A stretch of DNA of 64,000 nucleotides from Actinomadura barringtoniae (GTDB taxonomy: Bacteria; Actinomycetota; Actinomycetes; Streptosporangiales; Streptosporangiaceae). Every line of letters starts with the position of its first letter. Position 1 is the stretch's first letter. Made by a program: the position numbers and the translations under genes. The notes under the pieces are model-generated. The model worked only from the letters and a program-made list of their open reading frames with translations, ran no database searches and was not told the DNA's origin. The DNA lies in contig NZ_JAGEOJ010000016.1 of the NCBI RefSeq assembly GCF_017573505.1, forward strand, positions 62,001 to 126,000, written 5' to 3'. This document shows, piece by piece, positions 1 to 10,769 of the stretch.

Positions 1-2189
<2,189 letters not shown>

Positions 2190-2231
2190 GGGTTTTCCTC
2201 CGGGATCGAAAGGGGCTCCCAGCGTAGAGCT

Positions 2232-2828
2232 TCAGCTCGCGTGAAGGAGAATCGCGATCAAGGATCCCAGCAGCATGTACGGACCGTAGGGAAACTGCGA
2301 TTTCCGCCCGGCCCGCCGGGCCGCCAGCAAGACCACGCCCGCGATGCCCGCCAGGAAGACCGTCGCGACCAGGCCGAGCACCCAGGCCTGCCAGCCGAGC
2401 CACCCGAGGCCGAGGCCCAGCACGCCGCCGAGCTTGGCGTCTCCCGCGTACATCGCGCCCACGGGCAGGAACATCACCTGCAGCGCGAACCACGCGTACA
2501 GCGCCGCCATCCCGATCAGCGCGTGCAGGAAGCGGGCGCCGCCGTCGTCGGTGAAGAACGCGGCGACCCCGAGCAGCGCGGCGACGATGCCGTACGACGG
2601 AAGGGTCAGCGGGTCGGGCAGCCGCTGGATCGCGGCGTCGATCACCCCGAGCGCCACGCCCACGACACCCAGGTAGAGAAAGGCCGGAAGGTCGGGCCGC
2701 AGCCCGATCCGCCAGACCAGCAGCCCGCACACGACGACGCAACAGGCGGCCACGAGCACGGGCCGGGCACGCAGCGGCTCGGACCAGTGCGGAGCCGGGG
2801 GCGGAGCGGAGGGCGGGGCGTCGTCCAC
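2232..2828 (-). CDS. Prepilin peptidase, A24 family, lacking the methylase domain
   Basis: Membrane aspartyl protease that processes type IV prepilin-like or Flp/Tad pilin signal sequences. The 198-residue protein is almost entirely hydrophobic with about six membrane segments. The two expected aspartate sites are present: one in the GVIDAAIQRLPD segment (about residue 62) and the AGDAKLGG motif (about residue 130), which is the GxGD-type signature. It lacks the N-terminal cysteine-rich methyltransferase part of full PilD, like the short CpaA/TadV type. Start GTG at 2828 follows a weak purine-rich tract. It lies 22 bases after sseB-like 2851-3561 and 42 before glyQS, all on one strand, so co-transcription is likely. 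No pilin or secretion ATPase gene is in the window, so its substrate is unknown. Confidence 0.85.
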   Translation of the reverse strand: MDDAPPSAPPPAPHWSEPLRARPVLVAACCVVVCGLLVWRIGLRPDLPAFLYLGVVGVALGVIDAAIQRLPDPLTLPSYGIVAALLGVAAFFTDDGGARFLHALIGMAALYAWFALQVMFLPVGAMYAGDAKLGGVLGLGLGWLGWQAWVLGLVATVFLAGIAGVVLLAARRAGRKSQFPYGPYMLLGSLIAILLHAS

Positions 2829-2850
2829 GGCGCCGACCCTACCGGGCGTC

Positions 2851-3561
2851 CTACCGGGCGCCTCCGCGCATGACGTTCAGCTCGACGCCGCCGACGATCC
2901 GGCCGCGCAGCAGCTCGGCCAGCCGGTCGGAGACCCGCTGCACGGTGACCCGCTCGTCGTGGCCGGGCACGATCGCGAACCGCACGGCGAGCTCGGCGCC
3001 CGCGCCCTTGCTCACCCGCACGCCCGCGACCCCGGTCTCGGAGCCGAACGCGGCCTCGATCGCGGCCAGCACCTCGGGGTCCTCGTGCGGCGGCGGGATC
3101 GGGCGGCCCTCGGCCAGCAGGTGCAGCCGGAGCCCGTCGACCGCGAACGGCACGGGGCCCGCGACGTCCACCACCAGCGCCTGCGCGCCCTCGTCGAGCG
3201 CGGCCAGGCACGCCTGCCGGGCGTGCACCGCCACGGGCCTTGCCTCCGGGCGCCACGCCTTCAGCGCCTCCATGCTGGTGAAGCCGAGCACGCCGCGGCG
3301 GCCGTCCTCGCCCATCAGGGTGGGCAGCGCCATGTCGGAGTTCTTCTCGCGGCGCAGCTCGCCCGGGCCGACCTCCTCTTCCTCGGTGAGCACGGCGACG
3401 ACGGGCACCAGCAGGCGCGAGTCGTAGAGCTCCTCGAGGACCCGGTGCTCGCCGACGCGCCCCGCGGCGTAACCGGCGAGCGCCTCGGCCAGCCGAGGAT
3501 CGGCGCTCCCGTCGTCCGCGGGGAACTGGGGTTCGGGAATGGTCTTTCCGGACACGGCCAT
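2851..3561 (-). CDS. SseB N-terminal domain protein
   Basis: Cytoplasmic protein of 236 residues whose central part (about 25-130) fits the SseB N-terminal domain widespread in actinobacteria: an LAEAL helix, the VVAVLTEEEE strand, then the typical DMALPTLMGEDGRRGVLGFTS stretch and an ALVVDVAGP segment. The C-terminal part (from about 150) resembles the companion SseB C-terminal region, with predicted alternating strands. The molecular role of the family is not established. The ATG at 3561 has GAGAGG 10 bases upstream. The first gene of the strand group sseB-prepilin peptidase-glyQS; an AT-rich stretch at about 3590-3620 upstream probably holds its promoter. Confidence 0.85.
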   Translation of the reverse strand: MAVSGKTIPEPQFPADDGSADPRLAEALAGYAAGRVGEHRVLEELYDSRLLVPVVAVLTEEEEVGPGELRREKNSDMALPTLMGEDGRRGVLGFTSMEALKAWRPEARPVAVHARQACLAALDEGAQALVVDVAGPVPFAVDGLRLHLLAEGRPIPPPHEDPEVLAAIEAAFGSETGVAGVRVSKGAGAELAVRFAIVPGHDERVTVQRVSDRLAELLRGRIVGGVELNVMRGGAR

Positions 3562-3625
3562 GAGGCTATAACCTCTCGCGACCGCGGAGGGTACTTAATT
3601 CAATACTCTCCGATATCCGGAGCTG

Positions 3626-4732
3626 TCAGCCCAGGTCAGCGATGGCGGCGACGGTGCCTCCTCCGGAGGGGCCCTGGTGGACGGCGGCGACCGAGACGAA
3701 CACGGCCGGGTCGCCGGTGACCGAGGCGGCGACGCCGCCGACGCAGGCCTTGATCTGGCGGTGCCAGTGCACGTCGGAGTCGTCGAGCATGATGTTGCGG
3801 CGGCCGCGGACCGAGCCGGTCGGGTCGGCCTCGCACTTGATGAAGACGTTCACGAGCCGGTCGCCCAGGTCGCTCGGGTGCGGCCGGTCGGGCAGGTCGA
3901 GGCCCGTGCCGCGGACGGCGTCCCAGATGCCGTCGGCGTCCAGCGCGTCCTTCATCACACCGTGGCCCGCGCGGTAGCGGCCGCCGACGCCGCGCACGTT
4001 GCCGACCACGACGATCTGCGCGCGGTCCAGCTCCACCCCCGACGAGCAGGACGCGACCGAGGAGTACAGGGACAGGTCGTGGTGGATCTGCTCGGCGGCG
4101 GGCATCTCGATCTCGCCGAGCGCGACGGCGATGCCGAGCGCGGTGGTCGAGTTGGAGATGTCCATCGACTTCAGCGTGTCCTCGGTGACGACGGTGTGAC
4201 CGCGCCGCTTGGCGTCGTTGATGGTGTCGAGGGTGAGCAGCGGCGTCTTGGTCTGCACGTAGTGCACGTCGGCGGCGTCGTCGATCCCGGCGATCTTCAT
4301 GGCGTCGCGGACGCCGGCGGCGACGGTCTCGACCATCGCTGGGCGGCCGATGTCCTCGGGCGCGATGATCTCGCTCATCGCGACGCCGACCGACAGCCGC
4401 GGCTCGGCGGAGGCGGGGACCGACGCCGGGTCGGCGGTGGCGAAGACGGTGGCGTGCGGGCTCAGCACGCCGTCGGTGCCGCCCGACCAGACCAGCGGCA
4501 CCCGCGCGACCTCGTCGGCGGTGCGGGTGCCCTTGGCGAGCAGCACCTCGCGGAACGCGCGGTCGGCCAGGATGCGTGTGTAGTCGTTCACGCCGCCGTT
4601 GCCCTCGGTCTTGCCGACGACGGCCAGGACCCGATCGGCCTCCAGCACGCCGTCGTCGATCAGGCGGGCCAGCCCCGAGGCGTCGGTGACGCTCTCGATG
4701 GGCACCTTCCGGACTTCGATCGGATCGGGCAC
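3626..4732 (-). CDS. Ring-opening amidohydrolase, barbiturase / cyanuric acid amidohydrolase family
   Basis: Member of the small AtzD/TrzD/barbiturase family, which hydrolyses one ring amide of cyanuric acid or barbiturate. Its 368 residues equal the family length. The three-fold repeat architecture with Ser-Lys pairs is visible: Lys41 in VVGKTEGNGGVNDYTR, Ser83 in WSGGTDGVLSPH, Lys162 in VQTKTP, Ser230/231 in SVASCSSG, Lys299 in VFIKCEADP and Ser347 in VFVSVAAVHQGPSGGG. The GTG start at 4732 lies 4 bases after the carbamate kinase stop, so the two are one operon. The context (uracil permease, molybdenum hydroxylase and MatB in the same window; no biuret hydrolase or allophanate hydrolase) favours barbiturase (barbiturate to ureidomalonate) over cyanuric acid hydrolase. 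The sequence alone does not settle the substrate. Confidence 0.85.
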   Translation of the reverse strand: MPDPIEVRKVPIESVTDASGLARLIDDGVLEADRVLAVVGKTEGNGGVNDYTRILADRAFREVLLAKGTRTADEVARVPLVWSGGTDGVLSPHATVFATADPASVPASAEPRLSVGVAMSEIIAPEDIGRPAMVETVAAGVRDAMKIAGIDDAADVHYVQTKTPLLTLDTINDAKRRGHTVVTEDTLKSMDISNSTTALGIAVALGEIEMPAAEQIHHDLSLYSSVASCSSGVELDRAQIVVVGNVRGVGGRYRAGHGVMKDALDADGIWDAVRGTGLDLPDRPHPSDLGDRLVNVFIKCEADPTGSVRGRRNIMLDDSDVHWHRQIKACVGGVAASVTGDPAVFVSVAAVHQGPSGGGTVAAIADLG

Positions 4733-4736
4733 GTGA

Positions 4737-5699
4737 CTACTCCTCGATGATGGTCCCTGCCTTGCCCTCGACCGCGTCGGTGATGCGGCCGAGCGAGCTG
4801 ATGGCCGCCCGTTTCCCGCCGGCCGCCACGAAGCGCAGCAGGGCCTCGACCTTAGGGCCCATGCTGCCGCCGGCGAAATGCCCGGCGGCGGCGAGCGTGC
4901 GCAGCTCGGCGGAGGTGGTGCGGTGCAGCGGGCGTTCGGCGGGCGTACCGAACCCCACCATGACGTGCTCCACGTTGGTGGCGATCACCAGCGTGCCCGC
5001 GCCGAGCCGCCGGGCGAGCAGCGCGCTTGCCAGGTCCTTGTCGATGACGGCCTCGACGCCGCGCAGCTCCCCGCCCTGGCGGACGACCGGCACTCCCCCG
5101 CCGCCCGCGGCGACCACGACGTGCCCGGCTGCCATCAGCACCGCCGCCGCGTCGGCGTCCAGGATCTCCAGCGGGTCGGGCGAGGCGACCACCCGCCGCC
5201 AGCCGCGTTCGCCGAACGACTTCCAGGACTGGCCGATCGCCATGAAGCGGCGCGCCTCGTCCACCGGGAAGTAGCGCCCGACCGGCTTGACCGGGTCGGT
5301 GAAGCCCCGGTCGGCCGCGTCCACCAGCGTGCGGGTGACGACCGCGCTCACCGGCCGGGCGGCGCCGCGGGCCGCCAGGGCCCGCTCCAGCGCGTTCATG
5401 ATGAGGATGCCGATGGTGGCCTGGGTCTGCGCGCCGCACCAGTCCAGCGGCACCGGCGGCACGACCGTGGCGGCGAGCTGGTTCTTGATGAGCAGGTTGC
5501 CCACCTGCGGGCCGTTGCCGTGCGTGACCGCGACCTGGGCGCCGGCGGCGACCAGGTCGGCCACGTGCTCCATGGCCCCGGTGACGGCCGCCGCCTGAGC
5601 TGCCGGCGTGGCGCTCCCGTCCGGCCCGGTCATGGCGTTCCCGCCGAGCGCGATAAGGACCCTCTCGCCGTTGAGGGGTCCGGTCACCTCACTGGTCAC
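4737..5699 (-). CDS. arcC: Carbamate kinase
   Basis: Transfers phosphate from carbamoyl phosphate to ADP, giving ATP plus carbamate (which decays to CO2 and ammonia). The 320-residue protein carries the amino-acid-kinase signatures: ALGGNAM near residue 17-23, THGNGPQVGN near 60, a GGGGVPVV nucleotide-binding glycine run near 197, and VIDKDLASALLA. The final GGxxGPKVEALLRF helix and AxISSLGR segment also fit ArcC. There is no ornithine carbamoyltransferase or arginine deiminase gene nearby, so it is not an ADI operon. Instead it is followed 4 bases later by the barbiturase-family gene. E. coli pairs a carbamate kinase (ybcF/allK) with fdrA-ylbE-ylbF in oxalurate breakdown; homologues of those three lie at 42.8-46.7 kb here. 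Confidence 0.95.
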   Translation of the reverse strand: MTSEVTGPLNGERVLIALGGNAMTGPDGSATPAAQAAAVTGAMEHVADLVAAGAQVAVTHGNGPQVGNLLIKNQLAATVVPPVPLDWCGAQTQATIGILIMNALERALAARGAARPVSAVVTRTLVDAADRGFTDPVKPVGRYFPVDEARRFMAIGQSWKSFGERGWRRVVASPDPLEILDADAAAVLMAAGHVVVAAGGGGVPVVRQGGELRGVEAVIDKDLASALLARRLGAGTLVIATNVEHVMVGFGTPAERPLHRTTSAELRTLAAAGHFAGGSMGPKVEALLRFVAAGGKRAAISSLGRITDAVEGKAGTIIEE

Positions 5700-5772
5700 G
5701 CTGCGACGTTACTGGCGGAACGACCGGTGCTCACTGGCGGAATCCGCCCAACGAGCACCGGCCGTTCGGCAA

Positions 5773-5820
5773 CACTCGCCCGGTTACGGCACCCGCCACT
5801 CGCCCGGTTACGGCACCCGC
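5773..5820. repeat. Perfect 24-bp tandem duplication at the 3' end of the CU044_5270 gene
   Basis: Two identical 24-bp copies lie head to tail (5773-5796 and 5797-5820). Each contains the TTA triplet that forms the stop codon (minus strand TAA) of the upstream gene, so the duplication copied the last codons and stop without changing the protein. It is probably a recent slippage event. Confidence 0.9.
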
Positions 5821-6983
5821 CCGTCGAGCGAGTCGACCCACCCCATCGACTCGTAGGCGACCGACAGGCCGGGGGTGCCGGTGGCGCGGGAGTCGTAGGA
5901 CTCGTACGCCAGCAGCTGGGCCGACTTCGGGTCGATGACCAGCCGGACCTCGCCGTCGGGGCCCTTGGATCCGAAGGCGCTCGCCAGCGGCAGCGTGACC
6001 GACAGGCCGCGGCGGCCGAGCTGGTCGGTCACCATGCCGTCGGAGCGGACACCGGGCTGCTGGGCGAGGACGCGGTAGAGCGCGGCCTTGGTGCCCGGCG
6101 TGATCGGACCGGCGAGCAGGTCCTGCGCGGTCGTCCACACGTAGTAGGGGTAGGGGTCGACGTTCTGCGGCCCGCCCGCCCGCTGGACGTCGAGGGCGCG
6201 GCGCTTGCGCAGGTAGCGGCTCAGGTCGTCGGCATCGGTGGGCAGCTTGAGCAGATCATCGGTCTGCACCTGCTCGTTCCCGATCTGGAAGTGCAGCGGG
6301 ATGTCGTAGTTGTTCACCGACGGCTTCCGCTCGTCCTTCTCGACGAGGTCGGGCGAGCCCGCCTTCACCCACTCCGCCCTGTCGGCGGGGGTCGGGAAGG
6401 TCGTGCGGACGTCGATCGAGGTGATGGTCCTGGAGCGGTCGCGGCCGGTCCGTGACATCCAGCTCTCCTGGCCGCCCGAGGAGAGATAGGTGTACGGGAG
6501 TTTGGTCACCTCGCGCTGCGGCCTCCGCGCCAGTTCCCCGGGCTTGGCCCCCTTGACGTCGGTGCGGGTGCTCTGGACGGTCTGCGTCCGCTCGCGGTCG
6601 TACCAGTAGCGTCCCGGCTTGACCTGCATGCGCTCGGCGGTCGCGGCGCTGGCCAGCAGGACGCCGCGCGCGTCCAGCTGACGGGTCGGCGTGGCGGCCG
6701 GGGTCCGCGCGGGCGAGGTGCCGTGGCGACCGGCCGCGGTGGTGGCCACGACCGTTCCCGCGGTGGCCGCGCACGCCGTCGCCAGCCCGGCGACCAGGAT
6801 CGTCGGCCGCCACCGCGCCTTCCGTCCTTGAGTGGCGGAGGCGCCGCGCATGGCCCGGTCGAGGTCGTCCTCGCGGCGGCGCGCGTAGGCGTCCTCGGTC
6901 AGTTCGTCGAGCGCCGCGGGCTTGAGTGCACGGAACGTCGATTCGGGGTCGGTCATGGTGTTCCTGCCGTTTCCAAAGGTCAT
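5808..6983 (-). CDS. CU044_5270 family membrane-anchored protein (sigma-factor partner)
   Basis: 391-residue protein of the actinobacterial CU044_5270 family, whose genes usually follow an ECF sigma factor. Residues 1-60 form a charged cytoplasmic segment beginning after MTDPESTFRALKPAALDEL, followed by one membrane helix (about 61-83, TILVAGLATACAATAGTVVA) and a large extracellular domain with repeated tyrosine and tryptophan (GRYWYDRERTQTV) and the C-terminal YESMGWVDSLDGR end typical of the family. The layout resembles an anti-sigma or sensor protein, but its function is not proven. The ATG at 6983 overlaps the stop of the sigma gene by 4 bases (ATGA), implying translational coupling; an internal ATG 9 codons later is an alternative start. 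The 3' end carries a 24-bp tandem duplication. Confidence 0.85.
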   Translation of the reverse strand: MTFGNGRNTMTDPESTFRALKPAALDELTEDAYARRREDDLDRAMRGASATQGRKARWRPTILVAGLATACAATAGTVVATTAAGRHGTSPARTPAATPTRQLDARGVLLASAATAERMQVKPGRYWYDRERTQTVQSTRTDVKGAKPGELARRPQREVTKLPYTYLSSGGQESWMSRTGRDRSRTITSIDVRTTFPTPADRAEWVKAGSPDLVEKDERKPSVNNYDIPLHFQIGNEQVQTDDLLKLPTDADDLSRYLRKRRALDVQRAGGPQNVDPYPYYVWTTAQDLLAGPITPGTKAALYRVLAQQPGVRSDGMVTDQLGRRGLSVTLPLASAFGSKGPDGEVRLVIDPKSAQLLAYESYDSRATGTPGLSVAYESMGWVDSLDGRVP

Positions 6984-7549
6984 CGGGCCACCTCCTCGGC
7001 GACGTGGGGAAGGGTGCGGGCCGCGGGGTCGCCCTCCAGGGCGCGCGCGAGCCGTTTGCGCGCCCGGTGCAGCCGTACGAAGAACGTGGCGGCCGAGCAG
7101 CCGACGACCTTGGCCGCCTGGCGCGGGTCCAGGCCGTGCCAGTTGACCAGCGCGAGCGTCTCCAGGTCGCGTTCGGGCAGCCCGGCGATGGCGGCCAGCG
7201 CCGCCTCGCGTTCGACCACGTGCTCGGCGACGTCCCAGGCGGCCAGGTCCTGCGGGCCGGTGAGCGCGGCGACGCGGTCGGCGAGCACCCGGCGGCGCCG
7301 CCCGCTGTCGCGCTGCTTGTGCAGCAGGTTGCGGGCGACGGTCAGCAGCCAGGGCAGCGCCGGGTCGGGCACCTCGGCGAGGCGCCGCCAGGCGATGAGG
7401 AAGACCTCGCTGGCGATGTCCTCGGCGGTGTGCGGCTCGGCATGGGTGAGCGCGTACGCGAGCACGCGGCGGTAGCTCTGGTCGTAAAGCCTCGTGAACC
7501 GGGTGGCGGGATCATCCACGGAGGCCCTCCCGTCGGGGATGGGGATCAA
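6980..7549 (-). CDS. ECF RNA polymerase sigma factor
   Basis: Alternative sigma factor of 189 residues. Region 2 (about 17-60) shows LYDQSYRRVLAYAL and the EDIASEVFLIAWRRL stretch that binds core polymerase and the -10 element. Region 4 (about 118-170) contains the helix-turn-helix LDPRQAAKVVGCSAATFFVRLHRARKRL. It begins with ATG at 7549, with a purine tract GGGAGG upstream, and is coupled through an ATGA overlap with the CU044_5270 gene, the expected partner in this subgroup of actinobacterial ECF genes. The partner may report an envelope signal. The target promoters cannot be read from this window. Confidence 0.9.
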   Translation of the reverse strand: MIPIPDGRASVDDPATRFTRLYDQSYRRVLAYALTHAEPHTAEDIASEVFLIAWRRLAEVPDPALPWLLTVARNLLHKQRDSGRRRRVLADRVAALTGPQDLAAWDVAEHVVEREAALAAIAGLPERDLETLALVNWHGLDPRQAAKVVGCSAATFFVRLHRARKRLARALEGDPAARTLPHVAEEVAR

Positions 7550-7631
7550 TGTCGTCGTCCTGTAGTCCCTCCGGGACCCGCTCGTTTACACTCCCAGCTC
7601 AATCGATCTTGAATGCCCCCTGGAGTCTCTC

Positions 7632-8594
7632 GTGCAGCCGATCACGGGCGCACCCCCTCTTCCGCAAGGCGCCGCCGCACTCAGCGCGTGGCGCGAGCTG
7701 CCCCGGGCCACGCGGCGCGAGCTGCTGCGCGCCGACGGGCCGCATCCCGACCCGGCGGCCGGTGTCGTCGCCGTCGGCTACGCGCGCGCCGTGCTCGCCA
7801 GGTCCCCGCTCCGGCACGCGGTGCCGCTGGTGGGCGTGCTCTTCGCGGTGCTGCTGCCGCTGATCGTGGTGCTGGTGGTCACGACCCACTCCAAGACGAT
7901 CTCGAACGCGGTGGTCCTGCCACTGGCGCTGGCGGGCGCGCTGGCCTGGCGGATCCGGATACGCGGCCGGCTCGTCGCGCTGCACCGGATGGAGAGCGTC
8001 AACTCGGCCGCGCTGTGGGAGACCGAGCGCGGCGCACCCATTCAGGCTGCTGAACGTTCGGCGCCGACCACCGCCGAGGAGGTCGAGATCCGGTACAACG
8101 CGGGGGCGCTGCGCAGGCAGTACGCGTTCCTCGCGGTGTACGGGCTGGTCGCGGTCGCCGTGCTGGCGGTGCTGTTCTGGTACGCGGCGGTGGCCGTCGC
8201 GGTGCTCATGGTCGTGGTCATCGCGCGGACGGTCGTCGTCACGCGCCGCCACGTCCGCCCGGACCTGCCGATGCTGGTCATGGACGCCGAGGGCGTGCGG
8301 ATCCCGGCGATGAGGGCCCGGCTGGCGTGGGCCGACCTCACCGAGATCCGCGTCAAGCCGTTCCGCGCGTGGCTGTGGGGCAAGGACCGGCACGCGACGG
8401 TCTTCGTGCTCGCCGATCCCGAGGTCTTGTCGTCCCAGCTCGATCCCTGGTGGACGCGCCGGACACAGCTGTCGACGAAGGCGCACGGCTCGCCGCTCGC
8501 GGTCGCCGACCTCTCGCTCGACCACACCTCCGAGGAGACCGCGTCAGCGGCAGCGGCGCTGAGCGGTCTCCCCGTGCGGCGTTTCGGCCTCTGA
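7632..8594 (+). CDS. Membrane protein with two helical hairpins and a PH-like C-terminal domain
   Basis: 320 residues, function unknown. A first hydrophobic pair lies at about 64-106 (HAVPLVGVLFAVLLPLIVVLVV then VVLPLALAGALAWRIRI) and a second at about 163-202 (FLAVYGLVAVAVLAVLFWYAAVAVAVLMVVVIA). After the second pair the soluble tail begins with the LPMLVMDAEGVRIPAMRARLAWADLTEIRV pattern, which is how bacterial PH domains of the membrane-associated YdbT/STM3941 type read. GTG at 7632 is chosen because GGAG sits 6 bases upstream. It is transcribed divergently from the ECF sigma gene; the 82-base gap holds both promoters. It ends 12 bases from the convergent GH31 gene. Confidence 0.7.
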   Translation: MQPITGAPPLPQGAAALSAWRELPRATRRELLRADGPHPDPAAGVVAVGYARAVLARSPLRHAVPLVGVLFAVLLPLIVVLVVTTHSKTISNAVVLPLALAGALAWRIRIRGRLVALHRMESVNSAALWETERGAPIQAAERSAPTTAEEVEIRYNAGALRRQYAFLAVYGLVAVAVLAVLFWYAAVAVAVLMVVVIARTVVVTRRHVRPDLPMLVMDAEGVRIPAMRARLAWADLTEIRVKPFRAWLWGKDRHATVFVLADPEVLSSQLDPWWTRRTQLSTKAHGSPLAVADLSLDHTSEETASAAAALSGLPVRRFGL

Positions 8595-8606
8595 GCCGGC
8601 CACGAG

Positions 8607-10673
8607 TTATCCGCGGGTCGCGGTGATGAGGCGGGCGGTGTCGCGGGTGCCCAGGCGGACGAACAGCGGCAGCGTGCCCAGGCCGGCCGGGTAGGCCTTC
8701 AGGTCACCGCCGTTCACCACCTTGTGGCGGGCGACGTCGTACCAGCGTCCCGGCGGCAGGTGAACGTCGCGGGAGGTGCCCTCGGCCAGCAGCGGCGCGG
8801 CCAGCAGCGAGTCGCCCAGCAGCCACTCGTCGTTGATCCCGTAGGACGCGCGGTCCCGGGGGAACTCGAAGAACAGCGGCTTCATGATGGGCTCGCCGGA
8901 CGCGACGGCCCGCTTCACCTGCGCCTGGATGTAGGGGTTGAGCGCCTGGTGGAGCTTCATCGCCTCGCCGTAGTACCGCGCGACCTCCGGCGGGTACTCG
9001 ACCCACTTCTTGTTCACGTGGTCGTACACCCGGATCGGCGAGGTCGAGGAGTAGACCAGCGGCATCACCGCGGCGGCCTGCGCCCAGCGGACCAGGACGT
9101 CCTTGGTGGGCGGCGGCATGCTGTCCGAGCCGCCGATCATGTCGGTCTCGACGAACGGGTAGCCGATGACCGAGACGGCCAGGTTCTGGTTGACGGCGGC
9201 CCGCAGCGAGTTCCAGTCGGTGCCCTTGTCGACCGTGCGGGTGACGAAGCCGTACTTCTGCGCGCCGGTCCAGTGCACGCGGATGCCGATGCCCTGCTGG
9301 TCGAAGCCGTCGGCGAGCTCGGCGCCGAGGCGCCGGTAGTCGGCGGCGGTCAGTCCGTTGGACGCGGCGCAGCGCTCGTCGAAGAAGCGGGTGTCGAACT
9401 TGAAGCCGTCGACGCCGTAGTCGCGTTCGAGGGCGTGCAACTGGTCCTCGTACCACGTGTAGGCGGCCGGGTTGCCGAGGTCGATGAGGCCCGCCTTGCC
9501 GTTCCACCAGGTGACGGTGCACGGCTGGGACGGGTCGTCCTTGGACTTCAGCAGGTAGCCCTTGTCCTTGGCGACCTTGTAGTTGTCGGCGTCCAGGTTG
9601 ATCCACTGGGTGACCCAGACGCCGAACCTGTAGTTCATGCCGTGGATCTCGGCGGCCATCGCCTTGGGGTCGGGGAACTTGTCGTTCCAGGTGAAGTCGC
9701 CGTAGTGCTTCATCCAGCCGTCGTCGAGCGACATGGTGTGGCCCGGCAGGCCCTTGGCGTGCAGGGAACGGGCGTACTCCAGGAAACTCTTCTGGTCGAC
9801 GCTGGAGTAGAACTGCGCCCAGGAGTTCCAGAGCGGGCTCGCGTACTGCTCGGGGGTCGCGTCGCTCTTCTCGGGCTTGCCCGCGATGCCGATGTAGTCC
9901 TCGTAGACCTGGCGCGGGGTCTGCTCGACGAAGACGGTGGCCTTGAGCGAGGCGGTGTCGGCGACGCTCAGGTCGGCGACGCCCGCCTGCTCGCGGCCGA
10001 GCGAGACGTGCATCAGGTTGCCGGTGTCGATGTAGACCCCGGCGGCCGACTGGGTGAACCAGAACGGCTCGATCATCAGGTAGGACGCCGGGCCGAACGC
10101 CTTGTCGTTGACCTGCTCGTCGCCCTGGGCGGCGTCCAGCGGCCACGGCTGGCGGGTGTCGGGCTCGCCCTCGGCGTCGCTCTTGGCCTCGCCGTGGCCG
10201 TACCAGTGGCCGGCGGACTTGAGGTCGAAGTGCAGCCCCGAGGTGGTCGCCTTGACGCCTTCGACCGAGCTTTCCAGGCCGTAGCGGTCCGCGCCGGGCT
10301 TGATGGTCACGTGCAGGGTCGCGTTCGCGTCGGTGGTGGCGACGGTCAGGTCGAGGACGCCGTGCTTCCAGGCGGCCTTGCGGACGGCGGTCGGCGTCGT
10401 GCGGCCGTTCGGGCCGGTGAAGTCGAGCGCGCCGGTGCCCGCGGTGGCGAGCACGGTGCGCCCGCGACGCTCGGTCGTGATCGAGAACGGGCTCTTTCCG
10501 ATCACGATCGAATATGACCGCGTCGTGAGCGTGAGCTCGTGGCCGCCCTGCCGGAGGGCGGGCCCGTCCGCGGCCGCGGCCGCGGGCAGGGCCGCGGGTA
10601 CGGCGGCGACCAGGGGTGTTGTCAGGGTCAGACAGGCGAGTAGGCGGGAGAGACGGCTCTGCGGCACGGACAC
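8607..10673 (-). CDS. Secreted glycoside hydrolase family 31
   Basis: Exported alpha-glycosidase of 688 residues. The N-terminus is a Sec signal (basic residues, hydrophobic LLACLTLTTPLVAAVPAAL, cleavage probably near AAAA-DG, about residue 36). An N-terminal beta-sandwich carrying the GHWYGHGEA motif precedes the catalytic barrel. Asp427 in DGFKFDTRFF fits the GH31 nucleophile and Asp511 in ETDMIGG the acid/base. A C-terminal beta domain (NDEWLLGDSLLAAPLL, then LPPGRWYDV) is typical. The FKFD form of the nucleophile motif occurs in subfamilies other than classic alpha-glucosidases, so the sugar specificity is open. It lies 92 bases downstream of the aminotransferase on the same strand, with an inverted repeat between them, so it likely has its own sugar-responsive promoter. 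Confidence 0.9.
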   Translation of the reverse strand: MSVPQSRLSRLLACLTLTTPLVAAVPAALPAAAAADGPALRQGGHELTLTTRSYSIVIGKSPFSITTERRGRTVLATAGTGALDFTGPNGRTTPTAVRKAAWKHGVLDLTVATTDANATLHVTIKPGADRYGLESSVEGVKATTSGLHFDLKSAGHWYGHGEAKSDAEGEPDTRQPWPLDAAQGDEQVNDKAFGPASYLMIEPFWFTQSAAGVYIDTGNLMHVSLGREQAGVADLSVADTASLKATVFVEQTPRQVYEDYIGIAGKPEKSDATPEQYASPLWNSWAQFYSSVDQKSFLEYARSLHAKGLPGHTMSLDDGWMKHYGDFTWNDKFPDPKAMAAEIHGMNYRFGVWVTQWINLDADNYKVAKDKGYLLKSKDDPSQPCTVTWWNGKAGLIDLGNPAAYTWYEDQLHALERDYGVDGFKFDTRFFDERCAASNGLTAADYRRLGAELADGFDQQGIGIRVHWTGAQKYGFVTRTVDKGTDWNSLRAAVNQNLAVSVIGYPFVETDMIGGSDSMPPPTKDVLVRWAQAAAVMPLVYSSTSPIRVYDHVNKKWVEYPPEVARYYGEAMKLHQALNPYIQAQVKRAVASGEPIMKPLFFEFPRDRASYGINDEWLLGDSLLAAPLLAEGTSRDVHLPPGRWYDVARHKVVNGGDLKAYPAGLGTLPLFVRLGTRDTARLITATRG

Positions 10674-10727
10674 CTCGCAGGGAACGGAGCTGGACCTCCC
10701 CCGATGGGCCTGCTCACTTGCTCATTC

Positions 10728-10769
10728 GTGAGTGCTTTATGCGATTTGCAAGCATAGATGCGCACTCAC
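10728..10769. promoter_or_regulatory. Nested inverted repeat upstream of the GH31 gene
   Basis: Outer arms GTGAGTGC (10728-10735) and GCACTCAC (10762-10769) match perfectly. Inside them TATGC and GCATA form a second pair around GATTTGCAA. The element overlaps the stop codon of the aminotransferase and sits about 55-95 bases before the GH31 start. It could terminate the aminotransferase transcript or be an operator for a sugar-responsive repressor of the GH31 gene; the local drop in GC content favours a promoter/operator. Confidence 0.4.

Noticed and set aside
4737..5699. Arginine deiminase (ADI) operon
   Set aside because: No arginine deiminase or ornithine carbamoyltransferase gene is beside the carbamate kinase.
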